NCBI GenBank assembly: GCA_964628385.1
Contig: CAZVOD010000042.1
Location: forward strand, 1 to 38,124
Direction: 5' to 3'
Length of the DNA: 38,124 bases
From: JANQPA01 sp964628385
GTDB lineage: Bacteria; Bacteroidota; Bacteroidia; Chitinophagales; Saprospiraceae
Program-made: the position numbers and the translations under genes
Notes under the pieces: generated by a model
Told to the model about the DNA's origin: nothing
The model's database searches: none
Seen by the model: the letters and a program-made list of their open reading frames with translations, nothing else
Shown: in pieces, positions 7,297 to 15,766 of the stretch
Layout: each line of letters opens with the position of its first letter
Position numbering within the stretch: position 1 is the stretch's first letter

Positions 7297-9078
7297 CTAT
7301 TTGCAGGGAATAAAGAACGGCAATCTGGCCTGCGGGCCTTTAGCATTCTTCAAATACATCAAATGATCAAAATACGGACTGAGTTCGGGTAATTCCGATT
7401 GTACATATTTTTGGAATTGAACATCCGTGTCAACGTCTTCGACAAATTCCTCCAGCAATTGTTGGAAGGGAGGTTTGATAACAGGATACTCTAAAATTCT
7501 GTAGTTTTCAACATTGGCAATGTCAATAGCCATATTTACGGCGTCTTCCAGGTCGCCAATGGCATCAATCAGACCAACTTCCAATGCCTGGTTGCCTGTC
7601 CAAACCCGGCCCTGGGCAATTTTGTGAACTTCTTCCACACTCATATTCCTTCCTGCAGCTACTCTTTCGAGGAAAACCTGATACATATCCTCCGTGCGTT
7701 TTTCCATCCACTTTCGTTCGGCCGGAGTCAGGTTATAAAACGGTGTAATACCAGCTGAAAACTTACCCGTGCGAACCGTATCAAAACTGATTCCTAAATT
7801 TTCATTTAACAACTCTTTTGCATTTGGCAACAACAAAAAAACACCTATAGAGCCCGTAAGCGTGTTGGGAGTCGCTAAAATAGTATCAGCATGACAAGCA
7901 ATATAATAACCGGCTGACGCGGCATAATCACCCATAGATACAATGACCGGTTTGCCAGCTTCTTTTAGCTGCTGTATAGAATGATGGATATTTTCTGCTG
8001 ATAATGCGCTTCCACCCGGCGAGTTAATGCGTAAAACAACAGCTTTTATTTTCTCATTATCAGCTATTTCTTTGAATATTCGGGAGTAGGTCCTATCGCC
8101 AACGTTGCCATTGGCGCTCTTCCCATCGATAATGGCTCCCTCTGCATAAACAATAGCGATTCGGTTATCGGCTGTGTATCGGCCATTATCGGGGGGATTG
8201 GCCATATTGTATTTTTGGAGACTGATGAAATCTATATTATCGTTCTCTTGAAGGTCTAGTTCCTGGCGTATCAAATTAAGTGCATCATCTCGGTAGCCTG
8301 TCTGGTTGATGATACCAAGGCCAGCTGCCTGAGGAGGATTGCCCGCTTCGAAGTTATCAAAAATCTTGCGAAGCTCCTGCTCGTTGATGCCTCTGCTCTC
8401 GCTGATATCATCCAGCATGTTATCGTAGATTTGGTTGAGATAGCTTCTGACCTGAAGTCTGTTTTGGGGACTCATGTCGGTTCTTCTGTAGGGTTCTGTT
8501 GCGCTTTTGTACTGACCGGCAAAAAAGACCTGCATATCTATTCCTATTTTATCCAGCATATTTTTGTAGAAAGGAATTTGTGCAGAAAGGCCTCTGATGT
8601 CAATAATACCCAATGGATGGACAATCATTTGATCGGCAACAGAAGCCAGGTAATATCCATTCTGAGTATAGTTTTTAGCGTGAGCGATAATGAACTTTCC
8701 GGAGCTTTTAAAATCAACGAGTGTTTGCCTCAAGTCTCGTACTGTTGATAAGCCGGTAGTATACACGAGTTCGGCTTCCAGGAAAATTCCTTTGATCCTG
8801 TCGTCTTCTGCAGCGTTGGCCAGCGTTTGCTGGAGTTCTCTGAGGCCGAGTATTTTTTCCTCCTTCAAAGAAAAGCTACCTGTTTCCAGGTTATTGGTAT
8901 GATCAGGGATATAGTCACTCAGCGATATTTTCAATACAGCGTTATTAGCTACAGAGGGAGCAGTCTCAGAGGAGCTAATGATGATTGAGGTGATAGAAAT
9001 TCCGATAATTCCCAAAACACCGACTCCAACGACAAACCCAAGGCAGGAGGCAAAAAAGAACTTAAAAAAATCTTTCAT
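7297..9078 (-). CDS. sppA: Signal peptide peptidase SppA, 67-kDa type
   Basis: Membrane-anchored serine protease (family S49) that degrades signal peptides left in the inner membrane after secretion. 593 residues, the long duplicated form. One N-terminal membrane segment spans about 10-35. The first S49 repeat supplies the catalytic lysine K191 in GQYKSATEPY; the second supplies the nucleophile S388 in SMGDYAASAGYYIA, preceded by INSPGGSALSAE (351-362). Both halves of the Ser/Lys dyad are thus present. Single gene, convergent with the FMN reductase gene and divergent from the isoaspartyl peptidase gene. Confidence 0.95.
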   Translation of the reverse strand: MKDFFKFFFASCLGFVVGVGVLGIIGISITSIIISSSETAPSVANNAVLKISLSDYIPDHTNNLETGSFSLKEEKILGLRELQQTLANAAEDDRIKGIFLEAELVYTTGLSTVRDLRQTLVDFKSSGKFIIAHAKNYTQNGYYLASVADQMIVHPLGIIDIRGLSAQIPFYKNMLDKIGIDMQVFFAGQYKSATEPYRRTDMSPQNRLQVRSYLNQIYDNMLDDISESRGINEQELRKIFDNFEAGNPPQAAGLGIINQTGYRDDALNLIRQELDLQENDNIDFISLQKYNMANPPDNGRYTADNRIAIVYAEGAIIDGKSANGNVGDRTYSRIFKEIADNEKIKAVVLRINSPGGSALSAENIHHSIQQLKEAGKPVIVSMGDYAASAGYYIACHADTILATPNTLTGSIGVFLLLPNAKELLNENLGISFDTVRTGKFSAGITPFYNLTPAERKWMEKRTEDMYQVFLERVAAGRNMSVEEVHKIAQGRVWTGNQALEVGLIDAIGDLEDAVNMAIDIANVENYRILEYPVIKPPFQQLLEEFVEDVDTDVQFQKYVQSELPELSPYFDHLMYLKNAKGPQARLPFFIPCK

Positions 9079-9392
9079 TTTTAATTACAAAGTTTAAAAG
9101 CCGAATGAAGGTAATGCATACCATGCCAATCACCATCTAAGTTCGATAAAATGTACAAAACCCAGATGATTCTACAAAATAGCTTTATTTGTTTAACGAT
9201 TTTTGAACACGTTGAGTTTTAAGAGGTTCAACGATTTAATAGTCGAATGTTAAGTAATTAGCGTGGATTGGTAATTGGGGAGCAGAGGTTGATGAAATTT
9301 CGGTCTGAGGGAAATAGCTGGAGATATTACCGGGTAGTTTCCTAAAAGAGTCTACCTTTAGAAATATAATTTGCTAAATAAAACTAAGAAGT
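9079..9392. other. Divergent promoter region sppA / isoaspartyl peptidase
   Basis: 314 bases without a gene. It must hold promoters for both flanking genes. Near the plus-strand gene the bases at 9367-9375 (ATATAATTTG) are one position off TAnnTTTG. No repeats or hairpins of note. Confidence 0.4.
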
Positions 9393-10616
9393 ATGATCAG
9401 AAACTTAAGCATTTGGGCAGTTATTTTATGTTGTGTGATGGCTTGTACGCCAACTACTGACAAAGCAAATACAGAGAATACTACGGGAGAAGTCATGCAG
9501 AAAGCTCAGCCTGCAAAAGACTATACCATTGTTATTCACGGTGGGGCAGGTACTATAAGACGCGAAAATATGACACAAAAGATGGATTCGATGTATCGCA
9601 GTGCACTGGATAGTGCTCTAACGATCGGAGAGAATATCCTTAAGTCTGGAGGTAGCAGTGCTGATGCCGTTACTGAGACTATCATGTTTATGGAAGATTC
9701 TCCTCTTTTCAATGCCGGAAAAGGTGCTGTTTTTACGAATGAGGGAAAAAACGAATTGGATGCTGCCTTTATGGATGGTAAAACCTTAAATGCAGGAACA
9801 GTAGCGGGGGTTACGAATGTAAAAAACCCCATTACAGCGGCGCGTGCTGTTATGGAGCAATCCGAACATGTTATGCTAATCGGCGAAGGGGCTGAAAAGT
9901 TTGCGCAGGAAAAGGGACTGGAATTAGTCAATCCTCTATATTTCTACACAGAAAGAAGATGGGAAGCTATTCAGCGAATCATACAGCGAGAGCAGGAAGA
10001 AACTGGTGATATAGGGCTTCCTGAAAATTACAAATACGGAACTGTAGGATGTGTAGCTATGGATCAGGAAGGAAACATTGTAGCTGGTACCTCTACCGGC
10101 GGGATGACAAATAAGAGATACGGCAGGGTTGGAGATGTGCCTATCATTGGTGCAGGTACTTATGCCAATAACAATACTTGTGGTGTTTCTGCTACCGGTC
10201 ATGGTGAATATTTTATCAGATATACTGTAGCACACGATATTTCTGCAATAATGGAATACAAAGGAGCAAGCCTTCAGGAAGCTGCTGATGAGGTGGTAAT
10301 GAAAAAACTGGTTGAAGCTGAAGGTAGTGGCGGTATTATCGCCATTGATAAGAACGGTGAAGTATCAATGACTTTTAACTCTGAAGGAATGTACAGAGGT
10401 TATGCCAAGCCGGGAAAGCGGGTAGTACAAATCTATAAGGATGAAACAGAAGAAAAAGAAGTACAAGCTGAGGATACTTTAAAAGCTAAAGAAAAGGAAA
10501 AGGGACAAAAGGCGCCCCAGGTAACTGCAGAAAAGCCTGAAGAAGTTAAAGATACTATGCAAAAAATGCAAGAGCAGGAGGCAAAGCAAAAAGTGGAGAA
10601 AGCAGAAGAAAGGTAA
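9393..10616 (+). CDS. Isoaspartyl peptidase/L-asparaginase lipoprotein (family T2)
   Basis: Ntn-hydrolase that removes beta-aspartyl (isoaspartyl) residues from peptides and hydrolyses asparagine; it self-cleaves to expose its nucleophile. The N-terminus is a lipoprotein signal with lipobox VMAC and lipidated C18, so it should sit in the periplasm or outer membrane. VIHGGAGT (47-54) and NAGKGAVFTNEGKNELDAAFMDG (107-129) are family motifs; the cleavage site is G216/T217 in YGTVGCVAMD, with STGGMTNKRYGRVGD (234-248) and ATGHGEYFIR (267-276) for substrate binding. The last 55-60 residues (about 350-407) are a Lys/Glu-rich low-complexity tail that is not part of the family fold. Confidence 0.94.
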   Translation: MIRNLSIWAVILCCVMACTPTTDKANTENTTGEVMQKAQPAKDYTIVIHGGAGTIRRENMTQKMDSMYRSALDSALTIGENILKSGGSSADAVTETIMFMEDSPLFNAGKGAVFTNEGKNELDAAFMDGKTLNAGTVAGVTNVKNPITAARAVMEQSEHVMLIGEGAEKFAQEKGLELVNPLYFYTERRWEAIQRIIQREQEETGDIGLPENYKYGTVGCVAMDQEGNIVAGTSTGGMTNKRYGRVGDVPIIGAGTYANNNTCGVSATGHGEYFIRYTVAHDISAIMEYKGASLQEAADEVVMKKLVEAEGSGGIIAIDKNGEVSMTFNSEGMYRGYAKPGKRVVQIYKDETEEKEVQAEDTLKAKEKEKGQKAPQVTAEKPEEVKDTMQKMQEQEAKQKVEKAEER

Positions 10617-10631
10617 TAGCCAAAACGATAA

Positions 10632-10670
10632 GTTTTCACCCCATCAATACTGTAGAGATGAGGTGAAAAC
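10632..10670. terminator. Hairpin after isoaspartyl peptidase gene
   Basis: GTTTTCACC (10632-10640) pairs with GGTGAAAAC (10662-10670), with a further near-match CCATC/GATGA inside. No strong T-run follows on either strand, so it is a weak terminator or a barrier between convergent genes. Confidence 0.5.
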
Positions 10671-10726
10671 TTTCAACTTATTATGGAGGGGTTGAATAGT
10701 AGTAAAATTGGCCCACGCTCTCAACA

Positions 10727-12439
10727 CTAAAAGTATAAGAGTTTCCTGACATCCCGCTCATCTCTAACAGACTGGTTTGAAGTTCTGAGTACTAGTTCAT
10801 TTTTCTGATTCAGCAGTTGTCCATTTAGTTTTGAAATGGCAATTTTATTATTTTCCTCTACCACCCATAAAAGTAGTTTAGAGGATTCATTGTACCGTAT
10901 TGGTGTCTTGCCAGTAGCCAAGTACTTATAGATTGTATTGGTAGATTGATCTACTAGGAAGGCCGTCTTATTGACGATGCGCTTCCCGTTTTGATTCAGT
11001 AATCTTACTTTTACTGATTCGGCGCTTTTTTTGATGGGCCGATCACAGTTCCATATTCCAAAGGCATTAACTTTAAATTTATTCAATACTTTGTATTGGA
11101 TTTTATCTTCCGGATTAATAACACCTTCTTCTACCAGCCCTGCAACCTTATCATTAAAAGCTTCCTGCGTTGCTTCTACCTCCCGCTGATAAGCGACATT
11201 GATACTGTCAAGGCCGGTTTGTATTTGTGCTTTTCTATCGTCAAGGGCTTGTTCATACCGCTGATAGGCAGCTTCGTATTTTTCCATCGCGTTGTTGTAG
11301 ACATTACCATTGAGTACAGGCCTCAATCTTATGATACTGCTATCATTATCCTTTAGTAGTTCGAGTTTGAAATAACCCTCTTCATCAAGGCTGACAATAG
11401 CTCTGTCGATATTAATAAAACCAGGATCAAAAGGGGCGCTGTTGGGGGCTAATTCAGTCAGTATGTTTCCATTAGCACCATTGCTCAGTTCATTGATCTT
11501 ATTTTGGGCCTCATCGCTGACTGTTGCACCCGGCAGAAAATCATTGAGGAAGAAAGTCGTTCCTGATCCTCCCCGGATGGGCTTTTCTGGTGTTTCAGGA
11601 ATAGGGTATTTCCGGTTTAGAGCCAGTAGAGCTACGTCTCTTTTCTGCTCTATTTGTTGTAGCGAAATCTTCAATTCCGCTTTTATTTTTTGTAGCGGGC
11701 CGTTGGTGGTCGCAGAAAGCTCTTCCAGAATCCTGAGCTGATCCGGGCTGGAATAGACCCATTCTCGTTTTTGGGTATTTAGGTGATAGATATTAAATTT
11801 TGGCGGACTAGCATTGACTCTGGGTAGTCTGATAGAAGAAATTAGCTCTATATCAATAGCTTTGCCGGGAGCCAAATTGACCACCTGACCATTCTGCGTT
11901 CCCTTGATTTTGAGCATACCAGCTGACTCCAGCTGATAAGTCGTTTGGTTGCTATCATAAGTCATTGGGATACCAGAAATGAAGAAATCTACAAAATCGT
12001 GCATCTCAATAAATTCGATATCTACTATACCTCTCACTGCTTCTCCCTGATCATTGATGAAAGCATCTGTGGGGATAATCAGTCTTGATCCACTTTTAAA
12101 AGTCAGCGTGTCGCCCAGGTTAGCATCTACTTCGGCAACTGCAGGATTCAATTTTACATGTTGTAATGGAGGGTTGATGTAGGGTTGGCTGGCAAAATAC
12201 GCTTCTGCTTTTTCCTCGTACGATAAATCGCTGGAAAGCACAAAGAAAGCCAGAACAATGCCTATCAGGGCGGCAGCGGCAGCAGCGGCATATATATACA
12301 GGCGTCGAAGCGGACGCACGCGTGCCGGAGCGGGCTCAGCAGCTACTCTTTTCATTAGCGCATCAAAGTCTTTATTTGCTTTGATACGCTCCGGATCGGG
12401 AGGAGAAGGATTAATCAATATTTTGTAGTTTTTTCCCAT
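10727..12439 (-). CDS. One-pass membrane protein with ZU5-like domain, partner of ECF sigma factor
   Basis: Unknown function. From the ATG at 12439 the protein has 570 residues: a cytoplasmic Pro/Arg-containing segment (1-46), one membrane helix (about 47-69) and a large external part. Residues about 95-215 contain a ZU5-like module often seen in Bacteroidota envelope proteins (SGSRLIIPTDAF, then VDIEFIEMHDFVDFFISGIP, then ESAGMLKIKG). A charged coiled-coil-like stretch follows around 385-440 (EKYEAAYQRYEQALDD). A GTG directly abutting the sigma-factor stop (12470-12472) would add 11 residues, but the ATG has a purine-rich AAAGAAAAA leader and is preferred. Its place behind an ECF sigma gene suggests an anti-sigma or signalling role; there is no FecR or zinc-binding anti-sigma motif. 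Confidence 0.75.
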   Translation of the reverse strand: MGKNYKILINPSPPDPERIKANKDFDALMKRVAAEPAPARVRPLRRLYIYAAAAAAALIGIVLAFFVLSSDLSYEEKAEAYFASQPYINPPLQHVKLNPAVAEVDANLGDTLTFKSGSRLIIPTDAFINDQGEAVRGIVDIEFIEMHDFVDFFISGIPMTYDSNQTTYQLESAGMLKIKGTQNGQVVNLAPGKAIDIELISSIRLPRVNASPPKFNIYHLNTQKREWVYSSPDQLRILEELSATTNGPLQKIKAELKISLQQIEQKRDVALLALNRKYPIPETPEKPIRGGSGTTFFLNDFLPGATVSDEAQNKINELSNGANGNILTELAPNSAPFDPGFINIDRAIVSLDEEGYFKLELLKDNDSSIIRLRPVLNGNVYNNAMEKYEAAYQRYEQALDDRKAQIQTGLDSINVAYQREVEATQEAFNDKVAGLVEEGVINPEDKIQYKVLNKFKVNAFGIWNCDRPIKKSAESVKVRLLNQNGKRIVNKTAFLVDQSTNTIYKYLATGKTPIRYNESSKLLLWVVEENNKIAISKLNGQLLNQKNELVLRTSNQSVRDERDVRKLLYF

Positions 12440-12472
12440 ATTTTTTCTTTTTGCATCAATTGAAAAGAGCAC

Positions 12473-13087
12473 CTAGGAAAGGCGTTCCATAATCTTCTTC
12501 AATTTTTCTAATGCTCTGTAAGTAGCCATCTTGGCATTGCTTTCTTTTATTCCCAATATATCTGCCACCTCTTTGTAGGGGCGGTCTTCAAAATATCGTA
12601 ATTCAATAAAGTTCAAATCTTTGTCTTTCAGTTGGTCCAGAGCTTTTACTAATAACTCAATTTGTTGCGTTTTGTCATTGCTGCCAGAATCGTCAATCAA
12701 CTGCCCCAACTGTGTGTCCTGAATACTGACCACTCTTGTCTTTTTCTGGTCTCTGTAATACTGGTTTACCTCATTGGTAGCCAGCCGAAAGAGCCATGCC
12801 GAAAACGGGACCCCCTGGTACTTGTAATCCGGTAGCTTTTTGATAGCTTTAAAAAATATGTTGGAGCAGACTTGACTTGTTATCATTTCATCACCTATCC
12901 GGCGATATACAAAGCGGAAAATAGGCTCATAGTAGCGATCATACAACGGGCGAAAAGCAGCAGGGTCTTTTTGGGCGGCCTGAATCTCCAACCACTCGGC
13001 CTCCAGGGCTGAAGTCGATATCTTGTAAGGGTGGCTCATTCGGGCTGTTTTTGCAAAAATTCCTTTCGTTTCTAAATTTATTGACAT
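12473..13087 (-). CDS. ECF RNA polymerase sigma factor
   Basis: Sigma-70 family, extracytoplasmic-function type, 204 residues. Region 2 spans roughly 50-120 with FRPLYDRYYEPIFRFVYRR for core binding and FSAWLFRLATNEVNQYYRDQKK for -10 recognition. Region 4 lies around 150-202 with LRYFEDRPYKEVADILGIKESNAKMATYRALEKL, a clear helix-turn-helix. Regions 1 and 3 are absent, as expected. A second ATG at codon 17 is possible, giving a 188-residue protein. The stop is immediately followed by the membrane-protein gene, so the two form an operon and the latter probably controls this factor or is its target. Confidence 0.93.
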   Translation of the reverse strand: MSINLETKGIFAKTARMSHPYKISTSALEAEWLEIQAAQKDPAAFRPLYDRYYEPIFRFVYRRIGDEMITSQVCSNIFFKAIKKLPDYKYQGVPFSAWLFRLATNEVNQYYRDQKKTRVVSIQDTQLGQLIDDSGSNDKTQQIELLVKALDQLKDKDLNFIELRYFEDRPYKEVADILGIKESNAKMATYRALEKLKKIMERLS

Positions 13088-13280
13088 CCGCCGTTATTTT
13101 CGTCCGTTTTTTGTGTCTGGCTTCATAACGACGCTTTTCTGAAAAGTAACAATTTTTTAGGCAAAATTCTGACCCGGTACCAAGAACATTTCTTATTTTA
13201 AATGATCATATTGTAGTGCAAAAGTTTTGGCTCTACGCACTGAGAGAGGATTATTGCTATTTTAAGGATATTGCTATTGA

Positions 13281-13694
13281 TTGAATATTATGCAACTAAT
13301 TGAATATAAAGTAAATGAACCTCTGTCAGTGACAGATGTAATTGATTTGTTTGAAAGCTCGGGTATTGGCCGGCCTACAAACAACCCGGAGCGCATTCGT
13401 AAAATGCTGGATAAAGCGAATCTGATCGTTAGCGCCTGGGAAGGGGATAAACTGATAGGTATTGCCCGGTCTCTAACGGATTTTGCCTACTGTACCTACC
13501 TTTCTGATTTGGCTGTACGGCGAGAGTATCAAAAGCGTAAGGTAGGGAGCAGCCTGATACAAATTACCCGTTCAGAAGTAGGGGAAGCTTCCATGTTGCT
13601 ATTGTTATCTAATGAGTCAGCTATGGGATATTACCCCAAGCTAGGGTTTGAAAGAGCCAGCAATGCTTTTATGATAAAAAGACAGCCAAAATGA
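13281..13694 (+). CDS. GNAT family N-acetyltransferase
   Basis: Acetyl-CoA-dependent transferase of unknown acceptor, 137 residues, cytosolic. The core runs from the strand NLIVSAWEGDKLIGIARSL (48-66) through TYLSDLAVRREYQKRKVGSSLI (72-93), where the acetyl-CoA pyrophosphate loop is the variant QKRKVGS in place of Q/RxxGxG/A. The closing YYPKLGFERASNAFMIK (116-132) is typical of small GNATs of the YhbS/PA4794-like kind. Its stop overlaps the next gene's start (ATGA), so it is translationally coupled to the DUF1643 gene and probably co-transcribed with the decarboxylase. Confidence 0.88.
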   Translation: MNIMQLIEYKVNEPLSVTDVIDLFESSGIGRPTNNPERIRKMLDKANLIVSAWEGDKLIGIARSLTDFAYCTYLSDLAVRREYQKRKVGSSLIQITRSEVGEASMLLLLSNESAMGYYPKLGFERASNAFMIKRQPK

Positions 13695-14173
13695 CCTCTT
13701 ATGCCTGTTTTTCTTCTTGCAACCAATACCGGTATTTATTGGTTAGAAAGTGGGAAAATGAAGGATTGATGTTGCATTTTATAGGCTTGAATCCTTCTAC
13801 TGCTGATGGTCTCCATAATGATCCTACCATCAAGCGTTGCATTGGTTTTGGGAAAAGCTGGGGGTTCGCTGGCGTATACCTCACCAATTTATTTGCCTTT
13901 CGTACACCCTATCCGGAAGTTTTAGTAAAAGAAAAGCACCCGATTGGTCCTGATAATGATGAATTTATACGGCAGTATATTCACTTAGCCAGCCGAACTG
14001 TTTTGATATGGGGGAATCACGGCACATTTAAGCAAAGAAACCGAAAAGTATTGAAGTGGATAGATCATCCCTTTTGTGTAAAAATAAATAAGACCGGCCA
14101 CCCTGCACATCCTTTGTATTTACCATCCTCTTCTAAAATGTTACCTTTCCAGCCTGACGATGAGTCAAATTAA
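13691..14173 (+). CDS. DUF1643 domain protein
   Basis: A 160-residue cytosolic protein of the DUF1643 family, whose biochemical function is unknown. The family motifs are plain: RKWENEGLMLHFIGLNPSTAD (19-39), NDPTIKRCIGFGKSWGFAGVYLTNLFAFR (43-71) and LIWGNHGTFKQR (108-119), ending in a GHPAHPLYLPSSS segment with conserved histidines and proline (136-148). DUF1643 proteins are often found near mobile or restriction genes, but here the gene is coupled by a 4-base overlap to a GNAT gene and precedes the decarboxylase by 22 bases. Confidence 0.88.
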   Translation: MTSYACFSSCNQYRYLLVRKWENEGLMLHFIGLNPSTADGLHNDPTIKRCIGFGKSWGFAGVYLTNLFAFRTPYPEVLVKEKHPIGPDNDEFIRQYIHLASRTVLIWGNHGTFKQRNRKVLKWIDHPFCVKINKTGHPAHPLYLPSSSKMLPFQPDDESN

Positions 14174-14195
14174 TAAATCATCCAAATAATACTTC

Positions 14196-15659
14196 ATGAG
14201 TAATCTGATCAAGAAAGCCTATGACCCTGAGAATTTCCGTGAGCAAGCTCATCAGTTGGTTGATATGCTCGCTGATCATCTTAGTAATATGCAAAATGGG
14301 CAGCCAACTACAAAAGCCATTAATTGGACCTATCCGGAGCCGTCATTGGAGTTGTGGCGAGAGGATTTTGAGCAGGAAAAAAGTGACGATTGGATAGCAT
14401 TATTTTCTAAGCTTTTTGATCATTCTGTTCATTTGCATCATCCTCAGTACATGGGGCATCAGCTGAGTGCTCCGCTACCGGTCACTGCTTTGGCCGGTTT
14501 TTTGAGTGACTTTCTGAATAATGGAATGGGCGTTTATGAGATGGGAGTAGCTTCTTCAACTCTGGAGAAGGTAGTAGCTGAAAAAATTGCCACTACTATC
14601 GGCTGGAGTGAATCGGGTGGCGGCTTTTTGACTTCCGGAGGTACACTCGGCAACTTAACAGCCTTGCTTTGTGCCCGCAGTGTAAAAGCTTCGGATGCCG
14701 TATGGACAAAAGGCAATCAAAAACAATTGGCCTTAATGGTTTCTGAACAGGCTCACTACTGTGTTGATCGCGCTGTAAAAATTATGGGTTGGGGAGAGGA
14801 AGGTATTATAAAGATTCCTTCCAACGAGCGCTTTGAGATGCGAACCGACCTTTTGGAAAAACAGCTTTCCCGGGCCAAGGCTGATGGCAAAGAGGTGATT
14901 GCAGTAGTAGGTAGTGCTTGTTCTACTTCTACCGGTTCTTTTGATAATCTGGCAGCGATCGGCGCTTTTTGTCAACAACACAATATTTGGTTCCATGTGG
15001 ATGGTGCTCACGGAGCAGCTATTATTTTTTCTGAAAAATACAAACACCTGCTGAAAGGCCTGGAGCTGGCGGATTCTTTCATTATGGATTTCCACAAAAT
15101 GCTGCTAACGCCTTCAATTACAACAGCACTTATCTTCAAAGAAGAAACCAATAGCTTTCGGACTTTTGCTCAGAAAGCTCAATACCTTTGGAACAAAGAA
15201 GGCGATGGGGAATGGTTTAATTATGCCAAGCGAACCTTTGAATGTACTAAGCTTATGATGAGTGCAAAGATTTATGCCACACTCAAAACCTACGGTACGG
15301 CTCTCTGGGAAGAGTATATTGACCGGGCAATCGACCTGGGGCGTGACTTTGCAAAAGCTATCGCTAACCGAAAGCTATTGGAACTGGCAGTAGATCCGGC
15401 CTGTAATATCATCTGTTTTAGATACCTGCCAGCAGAAGAAAATCGCCGGGAAGTACTCAACAGACTCAATGACGCTGTTCGACAGCAACTCCTAGAAGAG
15501 GGTACCTTCTACATTGTCAAAACAGTTGTTAGCGGTATCCTTTATCTGAGATGCACCCTTACCAATCCTTTCACCACCACAGATCATCTGAATGCTTTGC
15601 TGGACAGGATTGAGTTTTTAGGAAAAGAAAAGCAGGCACAATACAAAGCGATGGCCTAG
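14196..15659 (+). CDS. PLP-dependent group II amino acid decarboxylase
   Basis: Fold-type I PLP enzyme of the aromatic-L-amino-acid / glutamate / 2,4-diaminobutyrate decarboxylase superfamily, 487 residues. FLTSGGTLGNLTALLCAR (144-161) binds the cofactor phosphate; H187 (SEQAHYCVDRA) stacks on the ring; HVDGAHGAA (267-275) supplies D269 to the pyridine nitrogen; K301 in MDFHKMLLTP is the Schiff-base lysine. Substrate cannot be fixed by eye: L-2,4-diaminobutyrate, tyrosine/tryptophan or aspartate are all possible. It is the third gene in a likely three-gene transcript and is convergent with sucC. Confidence 0.9.
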   Translation: MSNLIKKAYDPENFREQAHQLVDMLADHLSNMQNGQPTTKAINWTYPEPSLELWREDFEQEKSDDWIALFSKLFDHSVHLHHPQYMGHQLSAPLPVTALAGFLSDFLNNGMGVYEMGVASSTLEKVVAEKIATTIGWSESGGGFLTSGGTLGNLTALLCARSVKASDAVWTKGNQKQLALMVSEQAHYCVDRAVKIMGWGEEGIIKIPSNERFEMRTDLLEKQLSRAKADGKEVIAVVGSACSTSTGSFDNLAAIGAFCQQHNIWFHVDGAHGAAIIFSEKYKHLLKGLELADSFIMDFHKMLLTPSITTALIFKEETNSFRTFAQKAQYLWNKEGDGEWFNYAKRTFECTKLMMSAKIYATLKTYGTALWEEYIDRAIDLGRDFAKAIANRKLLELAVDPACNIICFRYLPAEENRREVLNRLNDAVRQQLLEEGTFYIVKTVVSGILYLRCTLTNPFTTTDHLNALLDRIEFLGKEKQAQYKAMA

Positions 15660-15722
15660 CAGCCTTACCGTAGGCAGGACGAGGATAAAAAAGTCTGAAA
15701 AAGAACGATGAGTTGGGGAAAT

Positions 15723-15758
15723 AGATCAGAAAGCAATAAAACAATTGCTTTCTGATCT
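15723..15758. terminator. 15-bp perfect hairpin between decarboxylase gene and sucC
   Basis: AGATCAGAAAGCAAT (15723-15737) and its exact reverse complement (15744-15758) flank a 6-base loop. T-runs are poor on both sides, but the position between convergent genes fits a two-way terminator. Confidence 0.65.
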
Positions 15759-15766
15759 TATTGCTG

